64,000 bases of DNA. Source: Sipunculus nudus. Taxonomy: Eukaryota > Annelida > Sipuncula > Golfingiida > Sipunculidae. Under the pieces are notes generated by a model. The model worked only from the letters and a program-made list of their open reading frames with translations, had not been told where the DNA came from and ran no database searches. The stretch covers positions 16,716,058 through 16,780,057 of the forward strand of contig CM049310.1 of NCBI GenBank assembly GCA_026874595.1, written 5' to 3'. This document shows, one piece after another, positions 1 to 12,370 of this stretch. The translations under genes and the position numbers were made by a program. Numbering within the stretch: the stretch's first letter is position 1; the number at the start of each line of letters is the position of its first letter.

Positions 1-37
1 ATGACGCTAGGTTCATAGCAATGCCCGTGAGTGATAT

Positions 38-328
38 AAGGCCAAAACAAAAATAAAGGTATGGTTCTCAGGCACCTTTTTTTAGACATTAGTGGGGGCG
101 GACGTAATTTATTTTTTACCTTTTTTTGTATGTTTCGATCAAAATGTCATATGATAAGGGAAAAGCAAGAAAACAACATTTTTTTTGCTAAACAGGTAAA
201 AGCTATACATAAATTGTATTATTTTTCTTCTTGAAAGATGAAAATCAAAATAAATTTTTTTTTATGCGGGGGATTAAAATTGACGCGGGCGGTGCCTGAG
301 AACCATGCATTTTATTTTTATTGGCCTA
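38..328. mobile_element. MITE-like element with terminal inverted repeats
   Basis: A perfect 16-bp inverted pair, ATGGTTCTCAGGCACC at 61-76 and its reverse complement at 291-306, is extended outward by an imperfect AT-rich arm to the GGCC-type ends near 38-43 and 323-328. The interior is short, AT-rich with a few G-runs, and has no ORF. This is the form of a non-autonomous DNA transposon. I could not find a convincing target-site duplication and cannot name the superfamily. Confidence 0.6.
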
Positions 329-427
329 AATTGATTTAATATCAATACCGTGATCCATATCAGCCGGACACAGTGTACCCAGTAACGCAACAACCAAGAA
401 TCAAATCTACAAGCATGACGAATCATG

Positions 428-497
428 TGACGTCACATTCCTCAGTGACTCCACATCTCAAATGAAAGGAACAAGCATCACGTGGTGTGTTACGTCA
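428..497. promoter_or_regulatory. Cluster of CRE and E-box motifs
   Basis: A full palindromic CRE (TGACGTCA, 428-435), an E-box (CACGTG, 479-484) and a second CRE-like site (TTACGTCA, 490-497) lie within 70 bp, with another TGACGC just downstream. Such clusters are typical of bZIP/bHLH-bound promoters or enhancers. No coding exon is nearby: the nearest one downstream on the + strand starts at 3,969. The target is therefore unknown and chance or a repeat origin is possible. Confidence 0.3.
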
Positions 498-3011
498 CTA
501 TTCTCTGTGACGCACCGCTCGGTTATTAAACCGGCAACGAAGTTGTCTCTGAATATATGAAGGCCCGGGACGTATGTGCTTTTTAGGGGGTTTTAAGATT
601 ATTTCCTGCAGACAGACTGACTAAACAGGTTGGTTGAGCTAGTTGGTAACTTACGTGACTGTTTTCTTTAAATATTATGAACCGGTTTATTGGGTATACC
701 TCGGGCAAACAAGGAACAAGCCGGTAAATGCATATAAAATATGTGCATACTGAACTGTAAACGTGCAGAAAACTTTGTAAAGCGGAACGAATGTGCCCGT
801 CGACCAAAGAATTGATCACAGAACCAATGCATGAACAATATGACCCTTTACAGATTGCCCGGTTAATGCAAATACGTTCTAATTGTTATGTTTGACATCA
901 CTATTAATTATCGGACAAAACATCCCTGAGCTTAAACGGAAAAACGACGGGTCGTTCAAATATTTTTAGAGTACAACACATGGTTACTATAGTAGTATAC
1001 CAGTAGTTCGGCAAACGTGATAAAAACTTACAGAAAGTAACCCCATTTCTTATCCTACAGTTTTATTGTCCTTATAGGTAACAAATACCAATCCCGCGCA
1101 CATACTCATATTTGCTTCAGAAATGTGAAAAATTCCCGTACATTTGAGTTTGTTAGATATGTATGTAACACATGTTAAGTGGAGAGAGTATGTTCAACAA
1201 ATGTTCAATGTGAAAATCAAATTGACATTAGAGTCTGGATTTATAAACAAATGTCCCACATAAAAATTATACAGAAATACGCATCTGCAATCAAAGCCTG
1301 ATTTGAACAAACTGCCCGCACAATGTTAATTCCTTCACCAGACCTATTTGACATGATTATTATTTATCTTACCAAGTCTCCCATTAACATGCCCGCTTAA
1401 TGTAAATTCCATCACCATACCTATTTGACATCACAATTAGTCATCGGGTACTGGTCATCTAGGGAACTGGCGCGTCTGTGATTTTGCACAATCTACCCCC
1501 CACCATGTGAAACCACAGTTCAGAATCCTCTTTTCTGTCAACAATAAATAAGAGTAATATTGTAATATTTCCTGTTTGAAATAAACAGGACTGCATTCAC
1601 TTTCAACGTGTCGTTACATTTAACATGATAATGGGACAATAAAAGATTTAATGTGTTGTATATAATATAAACTCATTGTAAATTGATACCATGAAAGATA
1701 TCGCGATACGTATGACAAATCTTCCACAAATCGAAAACTATTGCATTACGAAAATTGTAGCCTTAATAATTGTATCTGTTTATTTTACGTGCTATTTAAC
1801 CATAGGCTTTATCCTACCCTATATGATATCCCTTTTATGTTGCTCCCTTTTAATAACTGCCATGAATCATTAACACGGAAATCCTATATATTACAGTAGG
1901 AATCTCTTCTCGAATGAAAGAAAGTTCAAATATACTTTAAGCATAACACAGTGCATTTAATGAGTAGATAATTAAACAAAATATCAGTTAATCCGCGCAA
2001 ACTGTGCTTTTCAGATGAATGGGAGGCACTGACAGGGGCAGCGGAAAATCACGAAATAAAGCACACATCAATAAAACGTTCTCTTCATCTTCATTAAAAA
2101 AATGAATAAGCCACAATAACCAGGTACACAGCGGTCAGTTTAGGATTAATTTCTTCAAATGTCACCATTCAGGGGCGAATTAATTGTCCTTCTATAAAGG
2201 GGGGGGGGGGGGGGCTGGGACGTTGGTCACGGCTGTAAACATTAGAGCGAATCACTCAAAAAAAAGTTTACGCTTAATAAAAATAAGGGTTCCGCGCAGC
2301 CCCTCCCTCTAGATCCGCAAAACACATTGATTATGAATCGTGTCGCCTTTCGACTGACATAATATATAATTTTGTCCAATCGGGTTGTGTTTATAGTTGT
2401 TTCTCTTACTTCTTTTGCCAGTTTATAGGAAAACGAAAACAATACAAACCGTACCCACGACACATTGTGGTTTGCAGGAAAAGTTGCAAATAAAGATGTG
2501 GACCTGAAAGTACCTTGATAAGATCTTTGTGAAAATATGATAAGATGTGAAGATAGAACATCCATTAATGGTTGATTTAATTACCGTATTCAGCCGTCTT
2601 TCACCGAGCAGCAAGCACATTTCCTGGGACGGAACTTTGGCCTATGGTATATCAGACCTACTTGAACACTTACTATTAAAGAAACAGTAGCGACTTTCAG
2701 TGTATGCCTGTCATTAATCCCAACCATTTTTATGTCTACATGTGTAGCAGTAACATTATATAACTAAAAAATCATGTATAGTTATGTTTAATTAAATATC
2801 GAAAAAAAATCGATATTTGAATACTGTATCGCAAAACGCAATATGCGAATCATCGTATCGATATATCAGTAATATTGCGCAGCCCACTGAATGTCATTAG
2901 GATCGTAATAAGCTGTACTGATTGCCATTAGTTTCGAATCGTTCGAGTGCTCGACGAGATTCTACAAGTCAGTCAATCTTTAAATTAGACAGATAATGCA
3001 AATATATATAT

Positions 3012-3069
<58 letters not shown>

Positions 3070-3950
3070 GAATTGGAAGTGACAAGGTCGCACAGTACAG
3101 ACAAATAGAATGGAAGAATATGCACCACCAAACATTTCTGTCCTTTAAATGATACACTGAAAACGTAGGGTTGCCAGTCAAGTCGGCCGTTTCTGAAAAG
3201 TGAGTAATTTGTTAAGAACAGGCACTAATTGTAATTCTTTAGCTGTGTCAAAATTGCTAAACAATGATCCACATAGTGTATGTCTCCTGAGTGACAGTCA
3301 AGTTCGGTAAGCTGAATTTTGTATATAGTAGGGGGCCCTATGTATTACTATTATGATATATCTGTATATATACTCTACTATAGATGGCAAATTCTGAAAG
3401 TGGCTACAACAGGTTCTATTAACTTAAAATAATGAAACCAATTACCCCAAAATACACCTATTAGTAAAGCTAAATGTATGTACATCGAAAACTATCAAAA
3501 CTTGGTGTATATATATATATATATATATATATGCGTATGTGTGTTTATAAAACTGAGTTCCAACTTCAATTACCTTGCCACACCTTCGAGTCCCCCCCCC
3601 CCTCGCAGATAAATTGACGCCACTGGAGCGTGGTATCGCATTGTGCATCCAACTCCAATTATGAAACATGCAACACCCGCTCTCGTTGGTCTGCTTACAC
3701 CGGTTCTGACACATGGCCAAGAATTATCCCGTGAAGTTCTTACCGCATATCACCCATGTTTATACAATTTGCCTTGATACAATTTTTTATCCAATGTACT
3801 TGAACGGACTTCATTGCCTTCTTCATAATATTTATCACCTATTTATAACTAAGCCAACACACCGGAACCAGCAGGGTCTTACTTTTGTGTGTCCGATTCT
3901 GTTCAGTGTGATGTTGAGGATTCTTCAACACTGAAATAATGTCTTTTCAG
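498..3950. other. Intergenic DNA, no defensible gene
   Basis: Both strands carry only short AT-biased ORFs with no recognisable protein features. The stretch contains a G-run repeat end near 2,199-2,214, (TA)n tracts at 3,001-3,066 and 3,509-3,532, and a C-run repeat remnant at about 3,591-3,602. The final bases (TTTTCAG at 3,944-3,950 and TTTCAG at 3,953-3,958) look like 3' splice sites for a 5' UTR exon leading into the gene at 3,969. Confidence 0.5.
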
Positions 3951-3968
3951 TCTTTCAGAGAGAGCAGG

Positions 3969-6900
3969 ATGCCGTTTTGCAGGATGTACACGTGCCTGGT
4001 GGTTTTTACACTTGCACTTGGAGCAGCTGTTTCAGAGGAGATCAAAGCAGGTCTGCACTTATTAACCCTTCATTATTAGATTATACATGATTTATGATTT
4101 TCCATATTTGTAGCAATGCTTCTGCAATGTATTTTAAGAAAAGAAAATGACAAAAGAATGTTTTATTGCCTACAAGCCTTCCCATAAAGTCAGTGTGTAA
4201 TCTCGAACAACGGGAAACACTTTGTTGTTCATATAATACATATTTTTTAAGGTTAAGAGATTTACATACAGGACATGTTTCACGAGAGTGTACTTTCAGC
4301 ACAAGAAAAACTGTTTATCGTGTACAAAAACACAGTTAATTACGATTAGTAATTTAATGGGATATATCAAGCAAACGTCACATAATATTTATCTTTACAT
4401 GTTCAAGTTAATAAGTTTGACGGTTGGAGGTTCCCCCTGTTAAAATGTGGACTATTTTTCTCAATCATAATCATTCTGGGACGCTTCATTTATTTCACAC
4501 TATATGATATAGAAATTGTGCAAGCGATATAGCCATTAACGAAATGCAGGATAATTGGCGTCCGGTATTCTTGAGCGGACTTAGCTACTGGGAAAGTGAA
4601 ACTTTACCTGATGGATAAAAAATGGTCTTAGCACAATTTATAAACCGGGTCGGCGATAAAACAAGAAATGGACCTTTCATGGCCGTCGTTTTGGCAATAT
4701 CTTTTTATTCATTAGACTCGCCCCAATTGTGCTGTTATTTGCCCTCAAACACTTTTAATATAACTTAACAAACGTCTCATAGCATCCCGCTTCCACTTGT
4801 TACTTTTCTCTGGATTAACCCATTTTCCCTATATTTTAAGAAAGTGAGTTTGATTAATGCTAAGACATGCTTTAACGACGGTCAGGGCAGGAGTTAATTG
4901 GAGCATATTATATACTGTCCGTTGATACATTCTGTCTGGTGCCTGCGATAGACATATTAACAACTTGCCTTCACGGAGATACTGTCTAGATTCAACTCAT
5001 ATAACTGATTTCTCACTTAAGAATTAATGAACTGCTAAATACAGTTGTTAAACTATCATCTGTATTTACCTAAAAATACGGGAAAATTAATGGTTCACCA
5101 AAATTACATTGGGATTAATCAGAAGTGTGATAAGTACACTATATATGGCTAGCTAACGTAATTAACATCGTTCATGACCTGCAAATGTACGTTAATTCTA
5201 TGAACTATACATTTTTATCGGACTTACTGACCAACAATTTTATTTTTATTCGGGATGTTCCTGGTATGACACGTATAATCCTGAGGAAGTGACCAAAAAC
5301 TTCGGAAATATAACGTTAGTACATTAATACTGCAGTAAACCACAACCATAAACACGGTCATACCCCGCAATCAATCAATATTTTATGTAACCCATCATAA
5401 GGGTTGAATTTCTTTTGTAATCTGAAGGATGATCATGATAAAATAGTTCTAGATGATTTTTTCGATCATTACACAAAATGGTGCTGAAATAAGATTGAAT
5501 CAAATGGGATTGATCACATCAAGAAATAAAAATATATATATATATAATTTGTAAACTTGGCAAATATCCAACGCTGACAATAAAATAAAATTCTTATGAA
5601 GCTTAGACTGTAAACAATCAATCGTAAAAAGACAGATCCTATAAAAGGATAATTTGTAAAAAATGGAAATCCAAAATTTGTAACCCGAAAAGTTTTCCTA
5701 AAAAAATAATGTTAACGAATTGCTTCATGTACATGTATGCTCTTTATGTCTTTTAAAAAGAGTCGAGTCAACTCAAACCTGGGCTATGACAAGTGTGTTT
5801 CAAAGCGAACAGAAGTTCACCCTGACCGACAACATGGAACTAAATCTGACGAACAGCGGGGTGACGAGAGTTTGGGAATACGACGGAGACGGGACGCCGG
5901 ATCTTCTTGTGGCTACAGACGGCAAGGTTTTCTTTTATCGCCAAAACTCAGGGAGATTAGAATACCCCGTCCACATCACCGCCGACACTGTACCCATTGA
6001 CACCGGGGTAAGTGGCAGCGGTCGGACAGGATTCGCTTTCACAGACATCACCGGAGACGGAAACCCGGACATCATCCTAAGCGCTGGCTAAGTTACCTAA
6101 CGTACTTCCCAGCTCAAGATAACGGGACAGACAGGTTCGGCGCAGCTCTCCCACTAGGACCAATTGACAACTCCATGTTCGATGTCGGCGACTGGAACCG
6201 CGATGGTCTTCCCGATGTGATCACTGGTCACTATTTTGGAATCTTCAATTACTATCCCAATATTTGCAATAGCAGCGTACCCAAACTTGGTCCAATGAAG
6301 AAGGCGCCCAACCTCGGTAGTATGCCTTTCTTCCGTTATCCTCGTATTTTTGATTAAAACAAAGACGGGAAAATGGATCTGGTTTACAGCATCAGCTGGG
6401 GCTACTTTGGGGCGTGCCTTCAAGGGGAGCAGGCTAACTTTCACAATTCTGAGATGAAACTGGAAGGTGGAGAGAATATAACCGTGCACCAAGCGCACCA
6501 AGCTGAAATTGCAGACTTTAACGATGACGGTATCATGGATTTGATCACATCTAGAGAAGACGGAGATATTAAAATCTTCTATGGGGTCGACTTCATCGCC
6601 ACCAAGACGGACAAAATCAGGTCTCTAATTGAGTCTAATTCCCCCAACCCCGGACAGGCGATAAAAAGTGACGCTAATTTCTATAAGTCCCTTTACAACT
6701 CAAATAGAGAGTTACAAACTTTTATTAACAATCCTATGAGTGGCGAAACCGACTGGGAAAGAGTGTATAATTTCTATGAACAACTTGTAACGGATTTCCC
6801 AGAGTACTTTGTCAGACAAAAATGGCAAGATGACAGTTTGGCATCGTTTGCAGGCTACATATGGACAATAATGTTAGAATGCCGCCCGGAAACTCCAGTA

Positions 6901-7872
6901 AATCGTGCAGAATTAGCATCTCTGATTGATCCGACCAATTACGACTACGGGCTCCTGAGAGATTATGGGATAATATCGATCAACAACAACGGTGCCTCCT
7001 CGAACAAAACAAAACTGACCTATGACTTTTTTTAAATTGAAAAATCCAGCGTATTTTTCACTCTCATGTATTACGCAAAACGATTACCTCACGGGATATC
7101 AGTCCATTTATGGTGCAATAAGGAAAAACTGTATTAACATTTTTTTAGGTGCTGAATATTCCTAAGATCCATTCCCTAGTGACTGCAGTACTTGTAAAGG
7201 CCCCGACAGAAATTAAACTATAATGACATTTATTGCCTCACTGGCTTTACAAGTGGCAAGTGTCGAATTAGACCAACCGAAAGCTGAAGCGTACAGGCAG
7301 GAACTGTTTGAACGGAAATATCAAATCCTCGCTCGTTGTACAAATGGTTCCATTGTGTGGAAAACCCCGATTACCGATGGTTATGACCGTGCTAAGACTC
7401 AAGAACTCTTCAAAGAAAAGGGCTGGTGGGATGGTACCAGAAACTGGAGTCGATTTATGTTTAAGTTTTTTTTATGGGCGCCAGTAGTCAACAAGGAAAA
7501 AATTGTATTAGTGGGATGATGGCATTCTTCATTTGGCGGCCACAATCAGCATATTCCAATTTAGCTCCTATGTATTTTTCTGATTCGAAACTGATGCTCG
7601 ACTTTGCCGTTGAAAGGACACAGAATGGAAACCCACCCAATCTGGACTGGTTTTTGCTTATTGCGGAATATTATAGTTTAAGAAGCAACACTTTTCCCAT
7701 GTTTGTATTCTCTGAAACTGGTGAGATGAGCAAGTACAACGCCACCTTGCGACGTAATACAGCCGGGTACATCACAGGCCTGACCGTGCCCAATGGTTCC
7801 CAGCCGCCGCCGTATGACTACAACTTCAGTGTTGATGGTAATGGCTTTGTCACTGCTGTCACGACATCGTGA
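3969..7872 (+). pseudogene. Broken gene for a secreted FG-GAP/VCBS-repeat protein
   Basis: Exon 1 (3,969-4,050) starts at ATG and encodes a 27-residue signal peptide with a hydrophobic core (LVVFTLALGAA) and a phase-1 donor. Exon 2 (5,763-7,883) restores the frame as a Val codon after an AG acceptor. Exon 2 encodes calcium-loop motifs of the FG-GAP/VCBS type: DGDGTPD (5,882-5,902), TGDGNPD (near 6,050-6,070), DWNRDGLPD (6,190-6,216), D-stop-NKDGKMD (6,352-6,378) and DFNDDGIMD (6,514-6,540). A long non-repeat C-terminal region follows and ends at TGA 7,870-7,872. The reading frame is broken by a frameshift near 6,085-6,110, stops at 6,355, 7,033, 7,135, 7,163 and 7,214, and frameshifts near 7,140-7,150 and 7,456-7,530. 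Protein-like sequence resumes after each break. The intron is kept, so this is not a retrocopy. Some breaks sit at T- or A-runs and could be sequencing errors, but the in-frame stops are too many for that alone. Function would be extracellular; the family is not otherwise identified. Confidence 0.7.
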
Positions 7873-7883
7873 AAAGTCCTAAG

Positions 7884-8364
7884 GTAAGAATAAGATACAC
7901 ATTACCTGTTATTTGTAAAGGGGCCATTTCCTGTCTCTGGCGTCTGTAAACCAAAGATAATCCAATGAAACTTTTTACAAAAATAAGTAAGACTCCGTTT
8001 TGCAACTACTGACCTTTCAATTCCCGCATATATACAAACAAACATGAAAGGCTATATAGTTTTTCTGTTTCTCAACATTGCTGTGATTACTGCTAACTTG
8101 TAGATAACCAGCTCATATATCCATCACAGAGGCATTGTAAGATCTTTTTTCCGACAGGAATCGGCTAGAGATCATTAATATGGCAGAGTAAGATATAAAT
8201 CGCATAAATTCTATAGAAAAGGTAGGTGTATAGCTGGCTTTAAAAAATGAAAGCAACTGAAAATAATTAATGATTTATTAATTAATGATTATTTCTCCGA
8301 TTTTCATGATAATTTCTGTTATGTTATTACATCTTGTTATTACATCTTGTTTGTTTCGTTTCAG
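7884..8364 (+). other. Predicted 3' UTR intron of the FG-GAP pseudogene
   Basis: A GTAAGAA donor follows the stop codon by 11 bases at 7,884. A pyrimidine-rich acceptor (TTTCGTTTCAG) ends at 8,364. The short final exon from 8,365 would be non-coding. A junction this close behind the stop would not normally trigger nonsense-mediated decay, consistent with the TGA at 7,870 being the ancestral stop. Confidence 0.45.
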
Positions 8365-8431
8365 CAAGAAGGAAGAGTTTTCTGGTTGAATCAAAGAAAA
8401 TATGAATGGCTTGATCGGGATTATTCCGTTC

Positions 8432-8437
8432 AATAAA
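8432..8437 (+). terminator. Polyadenylation signal AATAAA
   Basis: A canonical AATAAA lies 67 bases into the predicted last exon of the FG-GAP gene. It is the first good signal after the stop codon. Confidence 0.5.
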
Positions 8438-9020
8438 ATTCATAAAACTGCCAGAGTTTGTTGTTCTTGTATTGGTAACTAGTCTGTTTTATGTTATCAT
8501 GTCCAGCTATTTCTGGGATATTTTAATTATTAACTTTTGAGAGAAAAATGTTAAAATAGAGCAGACAATTTATCTACCTAATTTTGAACTACAGAAATTA
8601 ACATCTTCATTGCAAATATGAGAAAACAATCTACATTTCACAACATATCATCCGTACTTATAGAACTCGAGGTCATTGGTCACATGTTAAAACAGTCTCG
8701 GTTGAAATCTACTCATGTAAATTCTCCGAAAAATATAACCAGCCAAAACAGAGATGCTACTCATGCAGGATCACATCTACTCCTTCAGATCACTGGGAAG
8801 AATAAAAAAATTATGAAAAAAATATTGGAGAATTATTTTTAATTTTTCATTCCCATGGTATGTTGTCAACTCCGCATGCAGCTCTCTAGGAAATTATTTA
8901 AAAGTATAACATTTTAAACAAAATTATCTGCTGCTGGGTCTATTAAGCCTGCTGGAACAGAGTACAATCTAGTCTCAAAGCTCGCTTTTGTTTGTTGCTG
9001 TATCTGTTTTCTTTCAGTGT

Positions 9021-9211
9021 CTGCATCAGGGGAGGACCCAACATTTTGGAAAAGGAGAGGTCCAACCCAAAGGACTAATGACAAAGCCTAAAGAATGATC
9101 CTCAGGTCCGAAAGGGGGGGTTGTCCGGTCGCAAGTTATTGGTCTGACACCCTTAAAAAATGTGGCGACTGAACAGGAGCCCCCCCCCCCCCTTCCCTGG
9201 ATCCGCTTCTG
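9021..9211. mobile_element. Non-autonomous hAT-like element, C/G-run family
   Basis: The right end is CCCTGGATCCGCTTCTG at 9,195-9,211, preceded by a C-run. The left end near 9,029 begins CAGGGGAGG. The interior phrase 'CAAAGGACTAATGACAAAGCC' (one base per position, near 9,069) recurs in similar form in the element at 15,008-15,212. CAGGGGCGGATCC-like termini are common for non-autonomous hAT elements, so the superfamily call is an inference from that likeness. Confidence 0.45.
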
Positions 9212-10710
9212 TGTATGTTTTATATTAGAACATGGTTGTCTTTGGAGTAGTCATGAAAGTATCAATACCTGTGAATTGGGAGTATTAATATTGTCATGCT
9301 TTGTAACAATTCAGCAGTGCTGGGTTGTGTCAAGTGAAATCAAATAAAACTTAAGGCTTCGACAGGAATTTTATGTTTCTACTTTATCATTGTATAAATG
9401 TTCTTTCTTCTCCAAAGTCAAGGATCCGCGAACACTACGAGTCATTCGTCGTCGTATGATGGCGATAGTGTTAGGAGAAAGGCCTATAGATTCAATAGAC
9501 TTTTTGAGTAATTATACACTTTAGGTCCAAGGAGTCTGTCTACACATTAATATTAGCTATAAACTATTGCACTCTGACCACTCGACATGTACATGCTCTG
9601 AAGCCTAAAAAATATTCTCTACAATATTTTATTTAAAATGTTGGTATTGTAGAAAAAAGTTAAGTACAAATTTAATAGTTTTATGTTTTAACTTTAAATC
9701 ACTATTTATCACCCATTTCCGATTCAAAACATTCCATTTTCACTATATTGAGTTATATTACAAAGTTTTTTTAGACTTATGTTTTCTAAAATGTGTATTT
9801 TTTATTTTGTTTAATGGGAATTACGCCTTTTATAGGTGAAAAATAAAATTAAAATTTATTTTTGTCAATTTAAAAATGAAAAACCAAAAACTTGAGAGTT
9901 TACATCCCAAATAAAAAAAGGCTTTTACCTATATTTTAACATGATGGCAAGAGATATTTTGAATAGTTATCTAATACAGAATTTGTTTCTTTCTTTTATA
10001 AAGATACGTCCATGGCCTGTAAATGACACTTTCAATCGACAGAGAATGACGGTAACCTAATGAGCAGGAGGACATGTTAATATATACATCACTGTTCTAA
10101 TGGCCCGAACGCTACCTTCCTGGCTCAGTGCATCCTCCATGTAAAACACCCATACAAGGCTAACACATATGAACTGAACAATATATTACCAGTACATGTC
10201 ACTTTAATAATATATCATCTGTACAATGTATTTTTCTACATGTTGCATCGGCCAGGAGGGTATGCGTTCATTTCCATTCATGTGTTTGTGTGCATTTGTT
10301 TGTTCACAATATAACTTACTCAATCATGAACAGAGTCATGAAAATTATAGGGCCTTTGGGGAATGGGCCAATGAAGAATCGGTTAGATATATTGGTGTGA
10401 ATCCAAAAGTCGGAATAGTTACATATATACAGCCACTTATACATGAATGTAACTCGAAATAGAGGAATATCCCACTATAGCCCCCCCCCCCCCCCCCACA
10501 CACACGCACACTCACACGTGGCGGAGGCTTGCTTTCCACAAAATGCAGATTTCTAGTTTCTTTTATACTATTATATTTCGCCAAATATAATCACACTCTG
10601 TAGAGTTGACATATGTCATGAGTGTGATAAACAAGTTATTTTATAATCATATTTTGGCGTCTTTCGATCATTACGATCAAGTACGAATACATTGAAACCT
10701 ATGAAATAAG

Positions 10711-10870
10711 ATCACCCGTGGTACAGACAAAAAGTGGGTCTTTATTCACAGGTGGTCTTATCAGAAAAATCAATTAAAAACCAATTGAATGCTTTCAGTT
10801 CACTCAAGCGTGGTCGTAGTAGACAGGTGGTCTTTAATGACAAGTGGTCTTTCAGACAGGTTCAACTTTA
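10711..10870. repeat. Degenerate repeat built on GGTGGTCTTT
   Basis: The core phrase recurs with spacing of about 30 to 60 bp: GTGGGTCTTT (10,735), GGTGGTCTT (10,751), GGTGGTCTTT (10,826) and AGTGGTCTTT (10,842). A related GGTCGTGTTAGCG phrase occurs near 52,728. This appears to be part of a dispersed repeat and carries no coding signal. Confidence 0.4.
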
Positions 10871-12002
10871 CATAATACTCGTGTCAGATTAGTTTCTTTT
10901 CCGTCGCCACTTTTGCATGCCGTCTGCAAATTAACTTTATACCTAATTATATGTTTGCACCTAATTAATTAATAAACATCAGTTTCTGCTCACGGATCTT
11001 CTTTTTTTGCATAGCATAATTGATCAATCATAAAACCATTTCGTACTATGCCTCAGACACGAATGGTAAACTTATGTTAATTAAAGAGAACCGTTCTGAC
11101 GTGAATTAATTAAAGTTAACCTCTTGAACCTTTGATCAATATAAACCAAAATGCCAGTCCCACGGTTCATATTGTCCGTTTTGTTATCCTTGAGTTTATA
11201 AATAATATCTATATGATGCGGGGAGCCGGGGAGGGGGTGCTAAGATGTGAACCAACTCTTTTCCAACAACGACCAACAATGACGTTGCATCATACCCTCT
11301 TACCAACAAAAACGGATGATCTTAAACCTTTATAATGGTCTGGTCTGAAGTGCTGACACACTTGTGACATAGTGATGTATTAGTTTGAAAACTAATTTTA
11401 AGAAAACTAATTAAAATGTCACTCGGTAGATCACATACCCCCGCCAAGTCCTAAAAATCTATATCTGGATTTGTAACAAAATATCACTGTTCAAACCAAC
11501 CTTAAGTTGTCTTCGGAAAGCTTAGCAGTTGCTTGCATAATCGAGTTTATAGTAAAATTTATACATAATCAACATTGCGGATATAAATGTATGTTCTGCA
11601 AATTGGGATTGATTCATTACCGATGTTAACATTCCAAGAAATGATTCTAATATACCCGCAAACTATCATGCAAGCGTACAAATCTAGCGCCATTCCGGCC
11701 CTCCAACGTTGGAGAGTCTTTACCACCAGCTTGCTATTGTCAGCTCAATTATCATTTCCTACTGAGTCGGGTTGTCACATCTAGTACATATCATGAATTT
11801 ATACAAAAAGGGACTTGAATTGTGGGAGAAGGGTGCGTTGTATCGTGACTTGGATGATCCCCCCTGTCGCCTGTCGTCCAGTCATCCGTAAAGCTGTGTT
11901 ACACGGGTTAATTCATATTTTATAGAATGCTCAGCCTATAATGTACATGTGTTATATTCCTGGAAAAAGGTATATTTTGGATGCAGTTAATTGTAGTTAT
12001 AA

Positions 12003-12370
12003 ACAAGTGGCCCATGGTCCATCAAGCTGAGCTGAATTTTACACAGAGGTGATGCATGTATTAATTATAAATGTATTGATCAGGTGAAAAACATTTGTTA
12101 AGGAACCTTGAAAAATTGATAGAATGACTTCCCGACTGTTCAATATTAGGCGTTTGGTTTATAGGCCTTAGAAAAGAGGATACAGTGACCTTATTTAGGG
12201 TTTCCCAGAAGATTTTAACAAAAACTCCCAAGATGCTAAGTCCTCTGTACAACTGCTACGATTTATGTCAAATTATCTCAACTTGTACTATATGCTCACA
12301 GGATATGCGTCACAGTGACCTTAGTCGGAGTTTCTCAGAAGATGTTACATGGCCCTTCCTGGATCTTAAT
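12003..12370 (+). repeat. Partial copy of the GGCCCATGG dispersed repeat
   Basis: It starts with AAGTGGCCCATGGTCCAT and carries the CAGTGACCTTA...TTTCCCAGAAG phrases that recur in the long array at 23,744-25,590 and, inverted, at 33,403-34,325. It is shorter and more decayed than either. Confidence 0.4.

Noticed and set aside
3001-3066. Poly-Ile-Tyr open frames over this and other TA tracts
   Set aside because: They are translations of (TA)n microsatellites and have no independent coding evidence.
5763-7883. Processed retrocopy origin of the FG-GAP pseudogene
   Set aside because: An intron separates the signal-peptide exon, with matching splice sites and phase, so it is not a retrocopy.
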